From Microbacterium faecale (lineage in GTDB: Bacteria > Actinomycetota > Actinomycetes > Actinomycetales > Microbacteriaceae), in the NCBI RefSeq assembly GCF_014640975.1, contig NZ_BMHO01000001.1, forward strand, positions 196,166-260,165: a DNA stretch of 64,000 nt. Direction: 5' to 3'. A program made the position numbers and the translations under genes. Below are positions 8,798 through 18,500 of the stretch, in pieces. The notes beneath the pieces are model-generated. The model made no database searches, was not told the origin of the DNA, and worked only from the letters and a program-made list of their open reading frames with translations. The stretch's first letter is position 1. The number at the start of each line of letters is the position of its first letter.

Positions 8798-9848
8798 GAT
8801 TCATCACCGTCCCGACGGCGAACGCGGCGAGGATCACGACGACCACGATTCCGGCGATGGCCCGACCCGTGAACGTCGTGCGCAGCAGCGCGATCATCTT
8901 CACGTCGACGATCGGGCCGACGAGCAGGAAGGCGATGAGGGATCCGGACGTGAACGTCGACGCGAAGCTGAGCGCGAAGAAGCTGTCGACGTTCGAGCAG
9001 ATCGCGACCGTGATGGCCAGCAGGATCATCGCGACGATCGACAGCACCGGGTTCGACCCGATCGCGATGAGCGCGCTACGAGGGATGATGACCTGCACGG
9101 CGCCGGCGATCGTGGATCCGAGGACGAGGGCCGGCATGACCGCGCGCAGCTCGACGACGAACTGCGCGACGCTCCGTCGGACTCGCGATCCCTGTGCCTG
9201 CTCGGCCTCCTCGCAGGCGAGCTGGAAGCGGTCGGTGAGCAGAGTCTGCGGATCCGGGTGACGGCTGTAGAGCCAGCCGATCAGCAGCGCGATGCCGTAG
9301 CCGCCGAGGATGCGCACGACGAGGATCCCGTCGTCGAATCCGAACGCCTGGTGGGTCGTGATGATCACGATGGGGTTCACGATCGGCGCGGCGACGAGGA
9401 ACGCCAGGGTATCGGCGGGCGCGAGGCCACGCATCATGAGGCCGCGAGCGAAGGGCACGTTGCCGCATTCGCAGACCGGGATGAGCATGCCGAGCGCCGC
9501 GAGCACGGCCCGCCGTGCCCAGGCCTGCTTCGGCAGCACTCGGTGCACGACATCGGCGGGGACCCACACCTGGATCGCGATCGACAGAACCACACCGAGC
9601 GCGACGAACGGCAGCGACTCGATGAGCACGCTGAGCGCGAGGGTCAGCCCGTCCTGAGCGCGGGTCGGCAGCGGATCCGCGAACAGCTGCGGCAAGAACG
9701 CGTCGGCGAGGAATACCGCGGCCACGGCCACGACCCCGACGCCCAACGACGTCAGGATTCCGGCGCGGGAGAGAGATCGGCGGGGCGGCTCGGCGCGGTC
9801 GGAATCGGCGTCGTCGTGTCGGCGAGCGCGGCGGAGGGTCTCGGTCAT
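8787..9848 (-). CDS. UPF0718-family permease (YcgR-like)
   Basis: 353-residue inner-membrane protein with about eight to ten helices and the conserved cysteine-containing loop ECGNVPFARGLMMRG, which is typical of the family. The PIVNPIVI motif follows. Paired with the TIGR03943 protein in many Gram-positive genomes and in zinc-starvation operons. It begins 8 nt after the zur gene. Substrate not established. Confidence 0.88.
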   Translation of the reverse strand: MTETLRRARRHDDADSDRAEPPRRSLSRAGILTSLGVGVVAVAAVFLADAFLPQLFADPLPTRAQDGLTLALSVLIESLPFVALGVVLSIAIQVWVPADVVHRVLPKQAWARRAVLAALGMLIPVCECGNVPFARGLMMRGLAPADTLAFLVAAPIVNPIVIITTHQAFGFDDGILVVRILGGYGIALLIGWLYSRHPDPQTLLTDRFQLACEEAEQAQGSRVRRSVAQFVVELRAVMPALVLGSTIAGAVQVIIPRSALIAIGSNPVLSIVAMILLAITVAICSNVDSFFALSFASTFTSGSLIAFLLVGPIVDVKMIALLRTTFTGRAIAGIVVVVILAAFAVGTVMNLVG

Positions 9849-9855
9849 GCGCGTC

Positions 9856-10248
9856 TCAGGCGGCCCGCGCGGCGCATTCGGCGCAGACGCCGAAGACGTC
9901 GATTACGTGCTGCGCTTCGGTGAAGCCATGTTTCGATGCGGTCTCACGCGCCCAGCGCTCGACGGCTCCCGCCTCGATCTCGACGGTACGGCCGCAACGC
10001 CGGCAGATGAGGTGATGGTGATGCTCCGTCATCTCGCAGGCGCGGAAAAGGTTCTCCCCCTCCGGGCTCTGCAGGCTGTCGGCCTCCCCGTTCTTCGCGA
10101 AGCTCGCGAGCGTGCGATAGACGGTCGCCAGGCCGATCCCGGTCTTGTCTCGGATCGCCGCGTGGAGGTCCTGCGCGCTGACGAAACCGTCGGTCGACGC
10201 GAGTGCATCACGCACCGCCTCCCGCTGCCACGTATTGCGCTGTGCCAT
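9856..10248 (-). CDS. zur: Fur-family zinc uptake regulator
   Basis: 130 residues. Winged-helix DNA-binding part at residues 5-75 (QREAVRDAL...GIGLATVYRTLASFAKNGEAD). Metal sites follow: HHHHLICRRCG around residues 85-96 and FGVCAEC near the end, giving the two CxxC pairs of the structural zinc site. Its place between znuB and the zinc permease genes marks it as Zur rather than Fur. It should repress its own operon through the box at 13065. Confidence 0.92.
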   Translation of the reverse strand: MAQRNTWQREAVRDALASTDGFVSAQDLHAAIRDKTGIGLATVYRTLASFAKNGEADSLQSPEGENLFRACEMTEHHHHLICRRCGRTVEIEAGAVERWARETASKHGFTEAQHVIDVFGVCAECAARAA

Positions 10249-10258
10249 GCCTGCGAGT

Positions 10259-11134
10259 CTACGTCGCCAGGACCCGCTCGGCCTGCCTGGCCGGGCGGCG
10301 GCCGACCCGGTCGCGACGCCAGGCGACGAGGCGGCACACGAGGTAGATGAGGAACGAGATGGTCGTGATGTAGGGGCTCACCGGAAGCGTGCCGGCGATG
10401 GCGAGCAGGATCCCGCCGGCCGCCGACACCAGACCGAAGATGGCCGCCAGCACGGGGACGCCGACCGGTCCGTGACTGACCCGCATCGCCGCGGCCGCCG
10501 GGGTGACGAGGAGCGCCATCACGAGCAGGGCACCGATGATGTGCACCGCGGCCGCCACGATCGCACCGAGCAACAGCATGAACACAATGCTCAGACCGCG
10601 CACGGGCAGGCCACGTGCCTCGGCGGACGCGGCGTCGAGCGAGTCGAAGCGCAACGGGTTCCACACGAGGACGAGCCCGACGAGGACGACGGCGCTGATC
10701 ACGATGAGCCACGTCAGGTCGGGTGCCGTCACGGCCACGATCTGACCGGTCAGCAGGCTGAAGCGATTCGCGGACCTGCCCTGATACAGCGACAGGAAGA
10801 GGATCCCCAGGCCGAGGCCGAACGGCATGAGCACGCCGACGATCGAGTTGCGATCGCGCGCGCGGGCGCCGAGCAGTCCGATGACGAGCGCGGCCGCGAC
10901 CGCGCCGACGAGCGAACCGGCGACGACGGATCCGCCCAGCAGCAGCGCGAGCGCGGCGCCCGCGAACGACAGCTCGCTGATGCCGTGCACGGCGAAGGCC
11001 ATGTCTCGCTGCATGACGAACACGCCGACCAGGCCGCCGACCACGCCCAACGCGATCGCGGCGATGAGGGGGTTGATCATGAGCTGCAACAGCTCGCCGT
11101 AGTCCTCGAACGAGAACACATCCGACCACGTCAT
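10259..11134 (-). CDS. znuB: Zinc ABC transporter permease
   Basis: 291-residue ABC-3 family permease with about eight membrane helices, including the MRDMAFAVHGISELSFAGAALALLLG segment that is characteristic of ZnuB/TroC proteins. Starts 3 nt after znuC and ends 11 nt before zur. Confidence 0.95.
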   Translation of the reverse strand: MTWSDVFSFEDYGELLQLMINPLIAAIALGVVGGLVGVFVMQRDMAFAVHGISELSFAGAALALLLGGSVVAGSLVGAVAAALVIGLLGARARDRNSIVGVLMPFGLGLGILFLSLYQGRSANRFSLLTGQIVAVTAPDLTWLIVISAVVLVGLVLVWNPLRFDSLDAASAEARGLPVRGLSIVFMLLLGAIVAAAVHIIGALLVMALLVTPAAAAMRVSHGPVGVPVLAAIFGLVSAAGGILLAIAGTLPVSPYITTISFLIYLVCRLVAWRRDRVGRRPARQAERVLAT

Positions 11135-11137
11135 GGC

Positions 11138-11965
11138 TCAGAACCCCCCGTCGTGGTCGTCGTCATGGTCGTGGTCGTGGTGCGGGTGGTGCTCCTCGCC
11201 GCCCGGCACCCCCGCGACGAGCAGGCGTCCCGCAGCACGTACGACATCGACCGGCGCGCCGTACAGGTCGCTCAGCACGTCGCCGCGGAGCACCTCGTCG
11301 ACGGTGCCGAGCCGGAAGCGGCCACCGGCGAGGTAAAGGATGCGGTCGACGCTCCCCAGCACGGGGTTCACGTCGTGCGTGACGAAGACGACGCCCGCGC
11401 CCGCGGAGCGGCGATGCTCGTCGATGATCCCCGTGACGGCGCGCTGGTTCCGCAGATCCAGGCTCGACAACGGCTCGTCACACAGCAGCAGCTCGGGGCG
11501 ATCGGCAAGTGCCTGCCCGACGCGGAGTCGCTGCTGCTCGCCCCCGGAGAGAGATCCGACGGGGTCGTCCGCATACCCGGTCGCGCCGACGGCCTCGAGC
11601 AGGGCGTCGACCCGTTCCCGATCACCGCGACGGGGAATCGGAGCGCCGAACCTGGTGCCGCTCACGCCGAGCGCCACGAGGTCGCGCGCCCGCAGCCCGG
11701 CACCGGGCGCGTACGGGCGCTGCTGGGGGATGTAGCCGACGCGACGGCTGCCGCGACGCACGGGTTCCCGCGAAACGCGGATCGATCCGCGCGTCAGCCG
11801 CTGCAGTCCGAGGATGGCGCGCAGCAGGGTCGTCTTGCCGGATCCCGACGGGCCGAGGACCGCGATGAACTCGCCCGCGGCGAGCGCGAGGTCGAGGTCG
11901 CGCCACAGCTCGCGTCCGCCGACGTCGACAGCGGCGCCCGAGATCTGCAGGACGGGGTCGGTCAC
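11138..11965 (-). CDS. znuC: Zinc ABC transporter ATP-binding protein
   Basis: 275-residue ATPase: Walker A GPSGSGKTT, signature LSGGEQQRLRVGQAL, Walker B LLLCDEPLSSLD and the H-loop FVTHDVNPV. The tail is rich in His and Asp (HHPHHDHDHDDDHDGGF), likely able to bind zinc. The frame is open up to a GTG at 12028 that overlaps the znuA stop, but the GTG at 11965 has GAGGAAG about 7 nt upstream and gives a normal N-terminus. Confidence 0.93.
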   Translation of the reverse strand: MTDPVLQISGAAVDVGGRELWRDLDLALAAGEFIAVLGPSGSGKTTLLRAILGLQRLTRGSIRVSREPVRRGSRRVGYIPQQRPYAPGAGLRARDLVALGVSGTRFGAPIPRRGDRERVDALLEAVGATGYADDPVGSLSGGEQQRLRVGQALADRPELLLCDEPLSSLDLRNQRAVTGIIDEHRRSAGAGVVFVTHDVNPVLGSVDRILYLAGGRFRLGTVDEVLRGDVLSDLYGAPVDVVRAAGRLLVAGVPGGEEHHPHHDHDHDDDHDGGF

Positions 11966-12024
11966 GCGCTCTTCCTCATGGTTGTCGATTATGCGGCACG
12001 CCGGCTGGTCGCCGGCGGCATCCG

Positions 12025-13044
12025 TCACGACAGGGCGTCGGAGAGCGCGTCGGCGTTGCCGGTCATCCAGGTGACGTAATCGGATCCATCCGGGATGGTC
12101 TCGGTGAACTCGACGACGGGCACGTCGCTGTCCTCGGCGGCGGCGATGACCCGATCGGTCTCGGATCCGCCGGTGTGCGCGTTCGCGATGAGGACAGTCA
12201 CCTCGCCGCTTTCGATCGCCTTGAGCGCGTCGTTGAGCACGGCCGGGGCGACGCCCTCACCGTTCTCGACGGCCTCGGCGAAGCCGTCCACGGTGACGTC
12301 CTCGAGGCCGGCCGCGGCGGCGAAGTAGCCGCCGACCGGCTCGGTGAAGAAGGCCGTGTCGCCCGCGTGTTCGTCCGCGATGTCGCTGAGGCGCGTCTCG
12401 AGGTCCTCGAGCTCGCTGATCAGTGCGGCCGATCCCTCTTCTGCCACCTCCGCGGCCTCGGGGGCCAGGTCGGCGAGCTCGGCGGCCACGCCCTCGACGA
12501 GATGGATCATGGTGTGCGGGTCGTACCAGACGTGCTCGTTGAACGAGTGGTCGTGATCGTGGTCGCCGCCGTGGCCATGGTCGTGATCGTGGTCGCCGCC
12601 GTGGCCATGGTCGTGATCGTGGTCGCCGGCCTCAGCGCCTTCCTCGTGGTCGTCGTCGTGAGCGCGGTCGCCGGATCCGTGGTGGAAGTCGACGGCCGCG
12701 ATGACGTGCTCGACACCGGCGCTCTCGATCAGGCCGTGCATGAAGGCGTCGTAGCCGCCGCCGTTCATGATGACGACGTCAGCATCGCGCACGGCGAGGC
12801 CGTCGCGGGCGGTTGCCTCGTAGTCGTGCGGGTCGACGGCCGCCGAGTCGATGACCGCTTCGACCGTGGCCGTCTCGCCCACGATCCGCTGTGCGAGATC
12901 GGCGTACACCGTCGTCGAGCTGACAATGCGCAGTCCGTCGTCATCGGATCCGCTCGGCACCCCCTGCGCCGACGTGCAGCCGGCGAGGACGAAAGCGGTG
13001 AGCCCGGCGAGGGTCACGGAGAGGACGGCGCGATGGCGTGGCAT
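12025..13044 (-). CDS. znuA: Zinc ABC transporter substrate-binding lipoprotein
   Basis: 339 residues with a lipoprotein signal (lipobox LAGC, lipidated Cys near residue 23) and the cluster-A-I metal-binding fold. Likely zinc ligands include the His in DPHDYEAT, the His in NEHVWYDPHT and a C-terminal Asp/Glu. Between them is a long acidic His-rich loop made of tandem GDHDHDHGHG units, as in other ZnuA proteins. First gene of the seven-gene zinc operon. The Zur-type box is only 21 nt upstream and no clear ribosome-binding site is visible, so the transcript may have a very short leader. Confidence 0.95.
   Translation of the reverse strand: MPRHRAVLSVTLAGLTAFVLAGCTSAQGVPSGSDDDGLRIVSSTTVYADLAQRIVGETATVEAVIDSAAVDPHDYEATARDGLAVRDADVVIMNGGGYDAFMHGLIESAGVEHVIAAVDFHHGSGDRAHDDDHEEGAEAGDHDHDHGHGGDHDHDHGHGGDHDHDHSFNEHVWYDPHTMIHLVEGVAAELADLAPEAAEVAEEGSAALISELEDLETRLSDIADEHAGDTAFFTEPVGGYFAAAAGLEDVTVDGFAEAVENGEGVAPAVLNDALKAIESGEVTVLIANAHTGGSETDRVIAAAEDSDVPVVEFTETIPDGSDYVTWMTGNADALSDALS
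12548..12632 (-). repeat. 30-bp tandem repeat in znuA (His-rich loop)
   Basis: Nearly three copies of a 30-bp unit (tggtcgtgatcgtggtcgcc followed by gccgtggcca), in frame, encoding GDHDHDHGHG. Copies are almost identical, so the number of histidines may vary between strains. Confidence 0.85.
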
Positions 13045-13064
13045 ACGGCGATGCTACACATCAA

Positions 13065-13079
13065 TGAGAATCATTATCA
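13065..13079. promoter_or_regulatory. Zur/Fur-type operator
   Basis: TGAGAATCATTATCA, a 7-1-7 inverted repeat with a single mismatched pair, in an otherwise GC-rich stretch. It matches the general form of Fur-family boxes (TGAnAAT-n-ATTnTCA). It lies 21 nt upstream of znuA and 16 nt upstream of a short plus-strand frame leading to the MMPL gene, so it could control both directions. The minus strand carries a GATAAT that may act as a -10 element. Confidence 0.85.
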
Positions 13080-13095
13080 ACACAAGGGGAGGACA

Positions 13096-13152
13096 ATGAC
13101 GAGAGCGCACAGCCCTCATTCAGGATTTCGCTCTTCGAGCACGGTTCACTGA
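13096..13152 (+). CDS. Possible 18-codon leader peptide
   Basis: MTRAHSPHSGFRSSSTVH, preceded by a strong GGGGAGG 3 nt from the ATG and directly downstream of the Zur-type box. It ends 33 nt before the MMPL gene. It could be a translated leader or the remnant of a longer gene. No similarity is recognised. Confidence 0.35.
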   Translation: MTRAHSPHSGFRSSSTVH

Positions 13153-13185
13153 GCAGAGAAGTATTTCACCTATCGAAAGGTTGCC

Positions 13186-15420
13186 ATGTCCCGCCCGGCT
13201 AATCAGCAGCTGCGCGAGCGCACGCGGGGGCACTCGTGGCTACGCGTCCTGCTGCCCGCGGTCCTCATTATCGCGTGGCTCGTGGGCGCGGCCTTCGGTG
13301 GGCCGCTGTTCGGCCAGGTGGAGGAGGTCTCGTCGAACGATCAGACCGCCTATCTGCCCGAATCGGCCGATGCGACCCAGGTACAGGATCGTCTCGGTGA
13401 CTTCACAGAGTCCGACGCGGTTCCCGCGATCGCCGTCTTCGTGGGCGACGAAGAGCTGACCGAATCGCAGCTCGAGACCATCACAGAGGCCGTCGAGGCC
13501 TCCCCCGACATCGAGGGCGTCAGCGACGACATCTCGCCCGCCATCACGTCCGACGACGGACGTGCCGTGCAGGCGTTCATCCCCATCGATTCCGATGCCG
13601 ATCTCGGTGAGGCGGTCGGCGCGCTCGGAGACGAGTTGCGCGAGGCGGCCCCCGATGGCGTGACCGTGTCGATCACCGGGCCCGCGGGTTTCTCCGCCGA
13701 TCTCGTCGCGGGCTTCGCGGGAATCGACGGCCTCCTGCTCGGCGTCGCTCTCCTGGCCGTGCTCATCATCCTGGTGCTCGTGTACCGCTCCTTCCTGTTG
13801 CCGATCGTGGTGCTGTCGACGAGCGTGTTCGCGCTGTGCGTCGCCCTGCTGACGGTGTGGTGGTTGGCGAAGGCGGAGGTGCTGCTGCTCAGCGGCCAGA
13901 CCCAGGGAATCCTCTTCATCCTCGTGATCGGCGCCGCGACCGACTACGCCCTCCTGTTCGTGGCGCGCTTCCGCGAAGAACTGCGCACGACTCGGGATCG
14001 CGGCGCCGCCATCGCGGCCGCCTGGAAGGGATCGGTCGAGCCGATCGCGGCATCCGGCGGCACCGTGATCGCCGGTCTGCTCTGCCTGCTGCTCAGCGAT
14101 CTCAAATCCAACAGCACGCTCGGACCGGTCGCGTCGATCGGAATCGTGTTCGCGATGCTGTCCGCGCTGACGCTGCTTCCGGCGCTCCTCTTCGTGTTCG
14201 GGCGCGCAGCGTTCTGGCCGCGCCGTCCGCGCTACGAGGGCGGCGACATCGACCCGGATGACGTGTCCGACGCCGCACTCCAGACCGGCCGTGCGGCCGT
14301 TGTGGCCGAGCACCGCCGCGTCGCCGTCGACGAGCCGAAGGGAGGCTGGGCTCGGGTCGGCCGCCTCGTGGCGCGCCGCCCGCGCGCGGTCTGGATCCTC
14401 ACGACGCTCGTGCTGCTCGCGGGCGTCGCCCTCGTGCCGCAGCTGAAGGCGGACGGCGTCCCACAGTCCGAGCTCGTTCTCGGCGCCTCGGAGGCACGCG
14501 ACGGCCAGGACGCACTCGGCGAGCACTTCCCTGCGGGATCCGGCAGCCCCGCCGACATCGTCGTCTCCGAGGACGCGCTCCAGGACGCGGCCGACGTCCT
14601 CCTCGCGCACGACGGCGTGACCGACGTGACCGTCCGATCGACTGACTCACCGAGCGGATCCGCCCCTGTCACGGAGGACGGCGTCGGTTCGATGATCCCC
14701 GGATCCGAGCCGCCGGAGCCGACCGTCTCCGACGGCGACGTGATGCTGCAGGCGACGTTGACGGACGCCGCCGACTCGGCGGCCGCCGCGGAGACCGTGC
14801 GTGATCTGAGGGGCGAACTCGACGCCCTCGACGCGCTCGTCGGAGGCGTCACCGCCACGGCGATCGACACGAACGACGCGTCCGTGCACGATCGCAACCT
14901 CATCATCCCGATCGTGCTCGCGGTCATCCTCGTGATCCTGATGCTGCTGCTGCGGTCGATCCTGGCGCCGATCCTGCTGATCGCGACCACGGTGCTGTCG
15001 TTCGGCACCGCGATGGGCGTCTCGGCGCTCGTGTTCAACCACATCTTCGAGTTCCCCGGGGCCGACCCCGCGGTGCCGCTCTACGGGTTCGTGTTCCTCG
15101 TGGCTCTCGGCATCGACTACAACATCTTCCTCATGACGCGCGTGCGGGAGGAGGCTCTCGCGCACGGCACGCACGAGGGGATCCTGCGCGGCCTCGCGAA
15201 CACCGGCGGCGTCATCACGTCCGCCGGCGTCGTGCTCGCCGCGACCTTCGCGGCGCTCGGGGTGATCCCGATCCTGTTCCTCGCGCAGCTCGCGTTCATC
15301 GTCGCGTTCGGCGTGCTGCTCGACACGTTCATCGTGCGCTCGCTGCTCGTCCCCGCCCTGGGATACGACATCGGCCGCGCGATCTGGTGGCCGTCGAAGC
15401 TCTCCCGCGCCGAGCGGTGA
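13186..15420 (+). CDS. MMPL/RND-family membrane transporter
   Basis: 744 residues with the duplicated MMPL layout: one helix, an outer domain (about 45-170), five helices, then a second outer domain (about 430-560) and five more helices. The family moves lipids, drugs or other hydrophobic compounds using the proton gradient; charged membrane residues such as GAATDYALL and LGIDYNIFLM fit the proton-relay motifs. ATG has GAAAGG 5 nt upstream. It is divergent from the zinc operon and shares the intergenic Zur-type box, so zinc control is possible. Substrate unknown. Confidence 0.92.
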   Translation: MSRPANQQLRERTRGHSWLRVLLPAVLIIAWLVGAAFGGPLFGQVEEVSSNDQTAYLPESADATQVQDRLGDFTESDAVPAIAVFVGDEELTESQLETITEAVEASPDIEGVSDDISPAITSDDGRAVQAFIPIDSDADLGEAVGALGDELREAAPDGVTVSITGPAGFSADLVAGFAGIDGLLLGVALLAVLIILVLVYRSFLLPIVVLSTSVFALCVALLTVWWLAKAEVLLLSGQTQGILFILVIGAATDYALLFVARFREELRTTRDRGAAIAAAWKGSVEPIAASGGTVIAGLLCLLLSDLKSNSTLGPVASIGIVFAMLSALTLLPALLFVFGRAAFWPRRPRYEGGDIDPDDVSDAALQTGRAAVVAEHRRVAVDEPKGGWARVGRLVARRPRAVWILTTLVLLAGVALVPQLKADGVPQSELVLGASEARDGQDALGEHFPAGSGSPADIVVSEDALQDAADVLLAHDGVTDVTVRSTDSPSGSAPVTEDGVGSMIPGSEPPEPTVSDGDVMLQATLTDAADSAAAAETVRDLRGELDALDALVGGVTATAIDTNDASVHDRNLIIPIVLAVILVILMLLLRSILAPILLIATTVLSFGTAMGVSALVFNHIFEFPGADPAVPLYGFVFLVALGIDYNIFLMTRVREEALAHGTHEGILRGLANTGGVITSAGVVLAATFAALGVIPILFLAQLAFIVAFGVLLDTFIVRSLLVPALGYDIGRAIWWPSKLSRAER

Positions 15421-15438
15421 GAGGGCGCCGGCCGGCAG

Positions 15439-15497
15439 TTCGTGTGACGCATACGACCCTTCGCACCACACCGGAAGGGTCGTGGGCGTCACACGAA
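15439..15497. terminator. Long inverted repeat after the MMPL gene
   Basis: 24-bp arms (15439-15462 and 15474-15497) with two central mismatches and an 11-nt loop, 18 nt past the MMPL stop. Probable terminator without a T-tract. Confidence 0.7.
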
Positions 15498-15528
15498 CGG
15501 GGATCAGCGGATCAGGCCGGCGGCCGCG

Positions 15529-15562
15529 CATGCGGCGGCGTGCGCTGAGGGGCCGCCGCATG
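15529..15562 (+). promoter_or_regulatory. Hairpin in leader of the SNF2 gene
   Basis: 11-bp perfect arms (CATGCGGCGGC and GCCGCCGCATG) around a 12-nt loop, ending 26 nt before the SNF2 start codon. Could be a leader structure that affects expression. Confidence 0.4.
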
Positions 15563-15588
15563 TCGGATCTTCGCCATACGCTCGGGGG

Positions 15589-18500
15589 ATGAGGAACATC
15601 CACCTCACCGAGGATCACGTCGACGCGCTGTTCACGCGCGAGGGCGCCGATGATGGGCGCGCGCTCATCTCGCGCGTGCCCGTGCGGGTGCTGCGCGCCG
15701 AAACGGGCCGAGATTTCTCGGGGGCACTCGTGAGCGTCGGGGCCCTCACGATCGAGGTGGAGATGACGGCGCGCGACATCGAGACGTGGTGCTCGCACGA
15801 CGGCCAGGCGCGCTGCGCGCACGGGGCGGCGGCGATCATCGCCCTCGCCGACGATGAGCAGCCGTTCGGCATCGGGGCGGTCGGACGCAGCGACGTCCCC
15901 GCTGCCCGTCCCACGAGCGAGCCGTGGGAGCGCACGCTTCGGCGTCTGCTTCCCGACGACGAATCCCCTGCCACGACACGCGAGCTGGCGCTTCTGTTCA
16001 GCATCCGCGAGTCGGGCGCGGGCGATCCCCCGGGCAGCGGCGTCGCGATCCGTCCCGCCGTACGCGGATCCGGCGGCGGCTGGGTGCGCACGGGCGTCAG
16101 TTGGCGCGCACTGGCCGACGCCGACGACGCGGATCCTTGTCGACGCGCGCTCGCCGACATCGCGGCACTGCACGACGGACGGCACGCGTTCGCCGACGTC
16201 GGCGAGCGGATCCGCCGCGGCTCGCGGTCGGCGACCTTCGGTGCGGGCGACTGGGGCTCGCCGGAGTGGATCCGGCTCGACGCCGTGCCCTCGCGCGGAC
16301 TGTGGAGCGCGCTGGTCGCCGCGCACGATGCCGGGGTCGAGTTCGTCGCAGACGACACCGGACAGCCCACGGTCGAAGTCGGCGACGCCTCCGCCGAAGC
16401 CATCGTCGACCTGCGCGATGTCAGCGGCCGGCTCCGCGTCGAGGCGACGGTCGCGGGCCCGCCCGGCGAGGGGATTCGCCCGATCGGTGCGCCGACGTCC
16501 GCCGTCGCCCGCACGCACGGTTCCCCACCGCGCGTCCGTGCGCTCGTCCCGCTCGCGCGCCCCGCGACCCGCGAATGGGACGCGCTGTTCGCCACAGGAC
16601 GGCTGTCGATTCCCGCCGGGAGCGTCGACGACTTCCGCGACGGCTACCTGCCGCGGCTGCGCGACGTGGGTCCGCTCGTCTCGACCGACGAGTCGTTCGA
16701 GGTGCCGCCGGCCGCGCGCGGCGACCTGGTGCTCGCGATCCGGCACACCGCGAAGACCGTGCGCGTGCACTGGGAGTGGGAGTATCCGCCGGGAGAGCGT
16801 CGCGACCGCGCGGCGGAGCGCGTCCTGCTGTCCGACGTCGAGACGACGGTCGGCCGATTCCGGCATCTGCTCGGCCGCCGCGCGGCCGACGGCGTCTTCC
16901 CGACGCGAGACCTCGACCCCGACGAGACCGTCGAGTTTCTCGCTCACGCGCTGCCTGCCCTCCGCGGGGTCGAGGGAGTGCGGATCGAGACGCACAACGA
17001 CGTTCCGGAGCTCACCTTCGCGACGGAGGATCCCGTCATCGAGATCGGCGCGGAGCCGTCCGGCGAGGACTGGTTCGAGTTGAACGTCGTCGTGACGATC
17101 CAGGGTGAGCCCGTCTCGAGCGCCGCGCTGCTCACCGCGCTCTCGCACGGCCGCACGTACTTCCGCCTGCTCAGCGGCACTGTCTTTCCCTTGACGGATC
17201 CGCGCTTCACGCGCTTGCGCGACGTGCTCGCGGAAGCCAAGTCGTTGCGAGACGATCCCTCGGGCAGCTTCGCGCTGCCGCGCTTCCAGCTCGACCTCTG
17301 GCAGGAGCTCGCGGAGATCGGCGTGCTCGAGGCGCAGCACGCCGCGTGGGTTGAAGCGATGTCGGCACTCGACGGCACGGGGATCGAGCGTCGCGATCCG
17401 CCCGCGAGCGTTTCCGCGACGCTGCGCGAATATCAGCGCGACGGCTTCAGCTGGCTCGACTTCCTGCGCCGGAACCGCCTCGGCGGCGTCCTCGCCGACG
17501 ATATGGGACTCGGAAAGACGGTGCAGCTCCTCGCGGCGCTCGAACAGGCGCGGCTCGATGAGCCAGCGGCGCGCTTCCTCGTCGTCGCCCCGACGAGCGT
17601 CGTCGGCCACTGGGCCGCAGAAGCCGCCCGCTTCGTGCCCGACCTCGCCACCTACGCGATCCGCGAGACCAGTCGCAAACGCGGCGTCGCCGTCGAAGAC
17701 GCGATCGGCGACGCGACGCTCGTCGTGACGAGCTACGCGATCCTGCGCCTCGACGCCGACGAATTCCGCAACATGGGGTTCCGCGTTCTCGTGCTCGACG
17801 AGGCCCAGAACGTGAAGAATCCGTCTTCTCGCGGTCACGCGGCAGCGCGCATGCTCGGCGCTCCGTCGACGTTCGTCGTCACGGGCACGCCGCTCGAGAA
17901 CAACCTCATGGAACTGTTCGCGCTGACCACGCTCGCGGCGCCAGGCCTGTTCGGCACCCGGACCCACTTCCGCGAGCACTTCTCGCGGGCGATCGAGAAG
18001 TACGGTGACGCCGGCCGTCTCGAACGGCTGCGGGCACGCATCCGGCCCTTCCTCTTGCGCCGCCGGAAGGAGGAGGTCGCCCCGGAACTGCCCGCGAAGA
18101 CCGAGCAGGTGCTGGAAGTGCCGCTTCACGGCGCGCACCAACGCGCCTATGAGCGCCGCTTCCGCCGCGAGCAGCAGAAGCTTCTCGGGCTCCTCGACGA
18201 CGTCAAGAAGAATCAGATCCAGATCCTCGCCTCACTCACGCGGCTGCGGCGCGAGGCCCTCGACCCCTCGTTCGGCGACGCCGCCGAAGCACCGAACGTG
18301 CGCTCGGCGAAACTCGAGGCGCTCGGTGATCTCCTCGACGAGATCGTCGCCGACGGTCACCGCGCGCTCGTGTTCAGCCAGTTCACCGACTTCCTCGGCC
18401 TCGCGGCCGGAGTCGCCGACCGCCGTGGCGTCCGGTACTCCTACCTCGACGGGCGCACGGGCGCCGCGCAGCGCACCCGCATGGTCGAGCGATTCCAGAC

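Noticed and set aside
11966..12028. Longer znuC start overlapping the znuA stop (GTG at 12028)
   Set aside because: No ribosome-binding site there, while the GTG at 11965 has GAGGAAG and gives the usual N-terminus.
14647..18141. 3.5-kb open frame on the minus strand opposite the MMPL and SNF2 genes
   Set aside because: Arg/Glu/Asp-rich shadow of high-GC coding DNA; no domain, and it lies across two well-supported genes.
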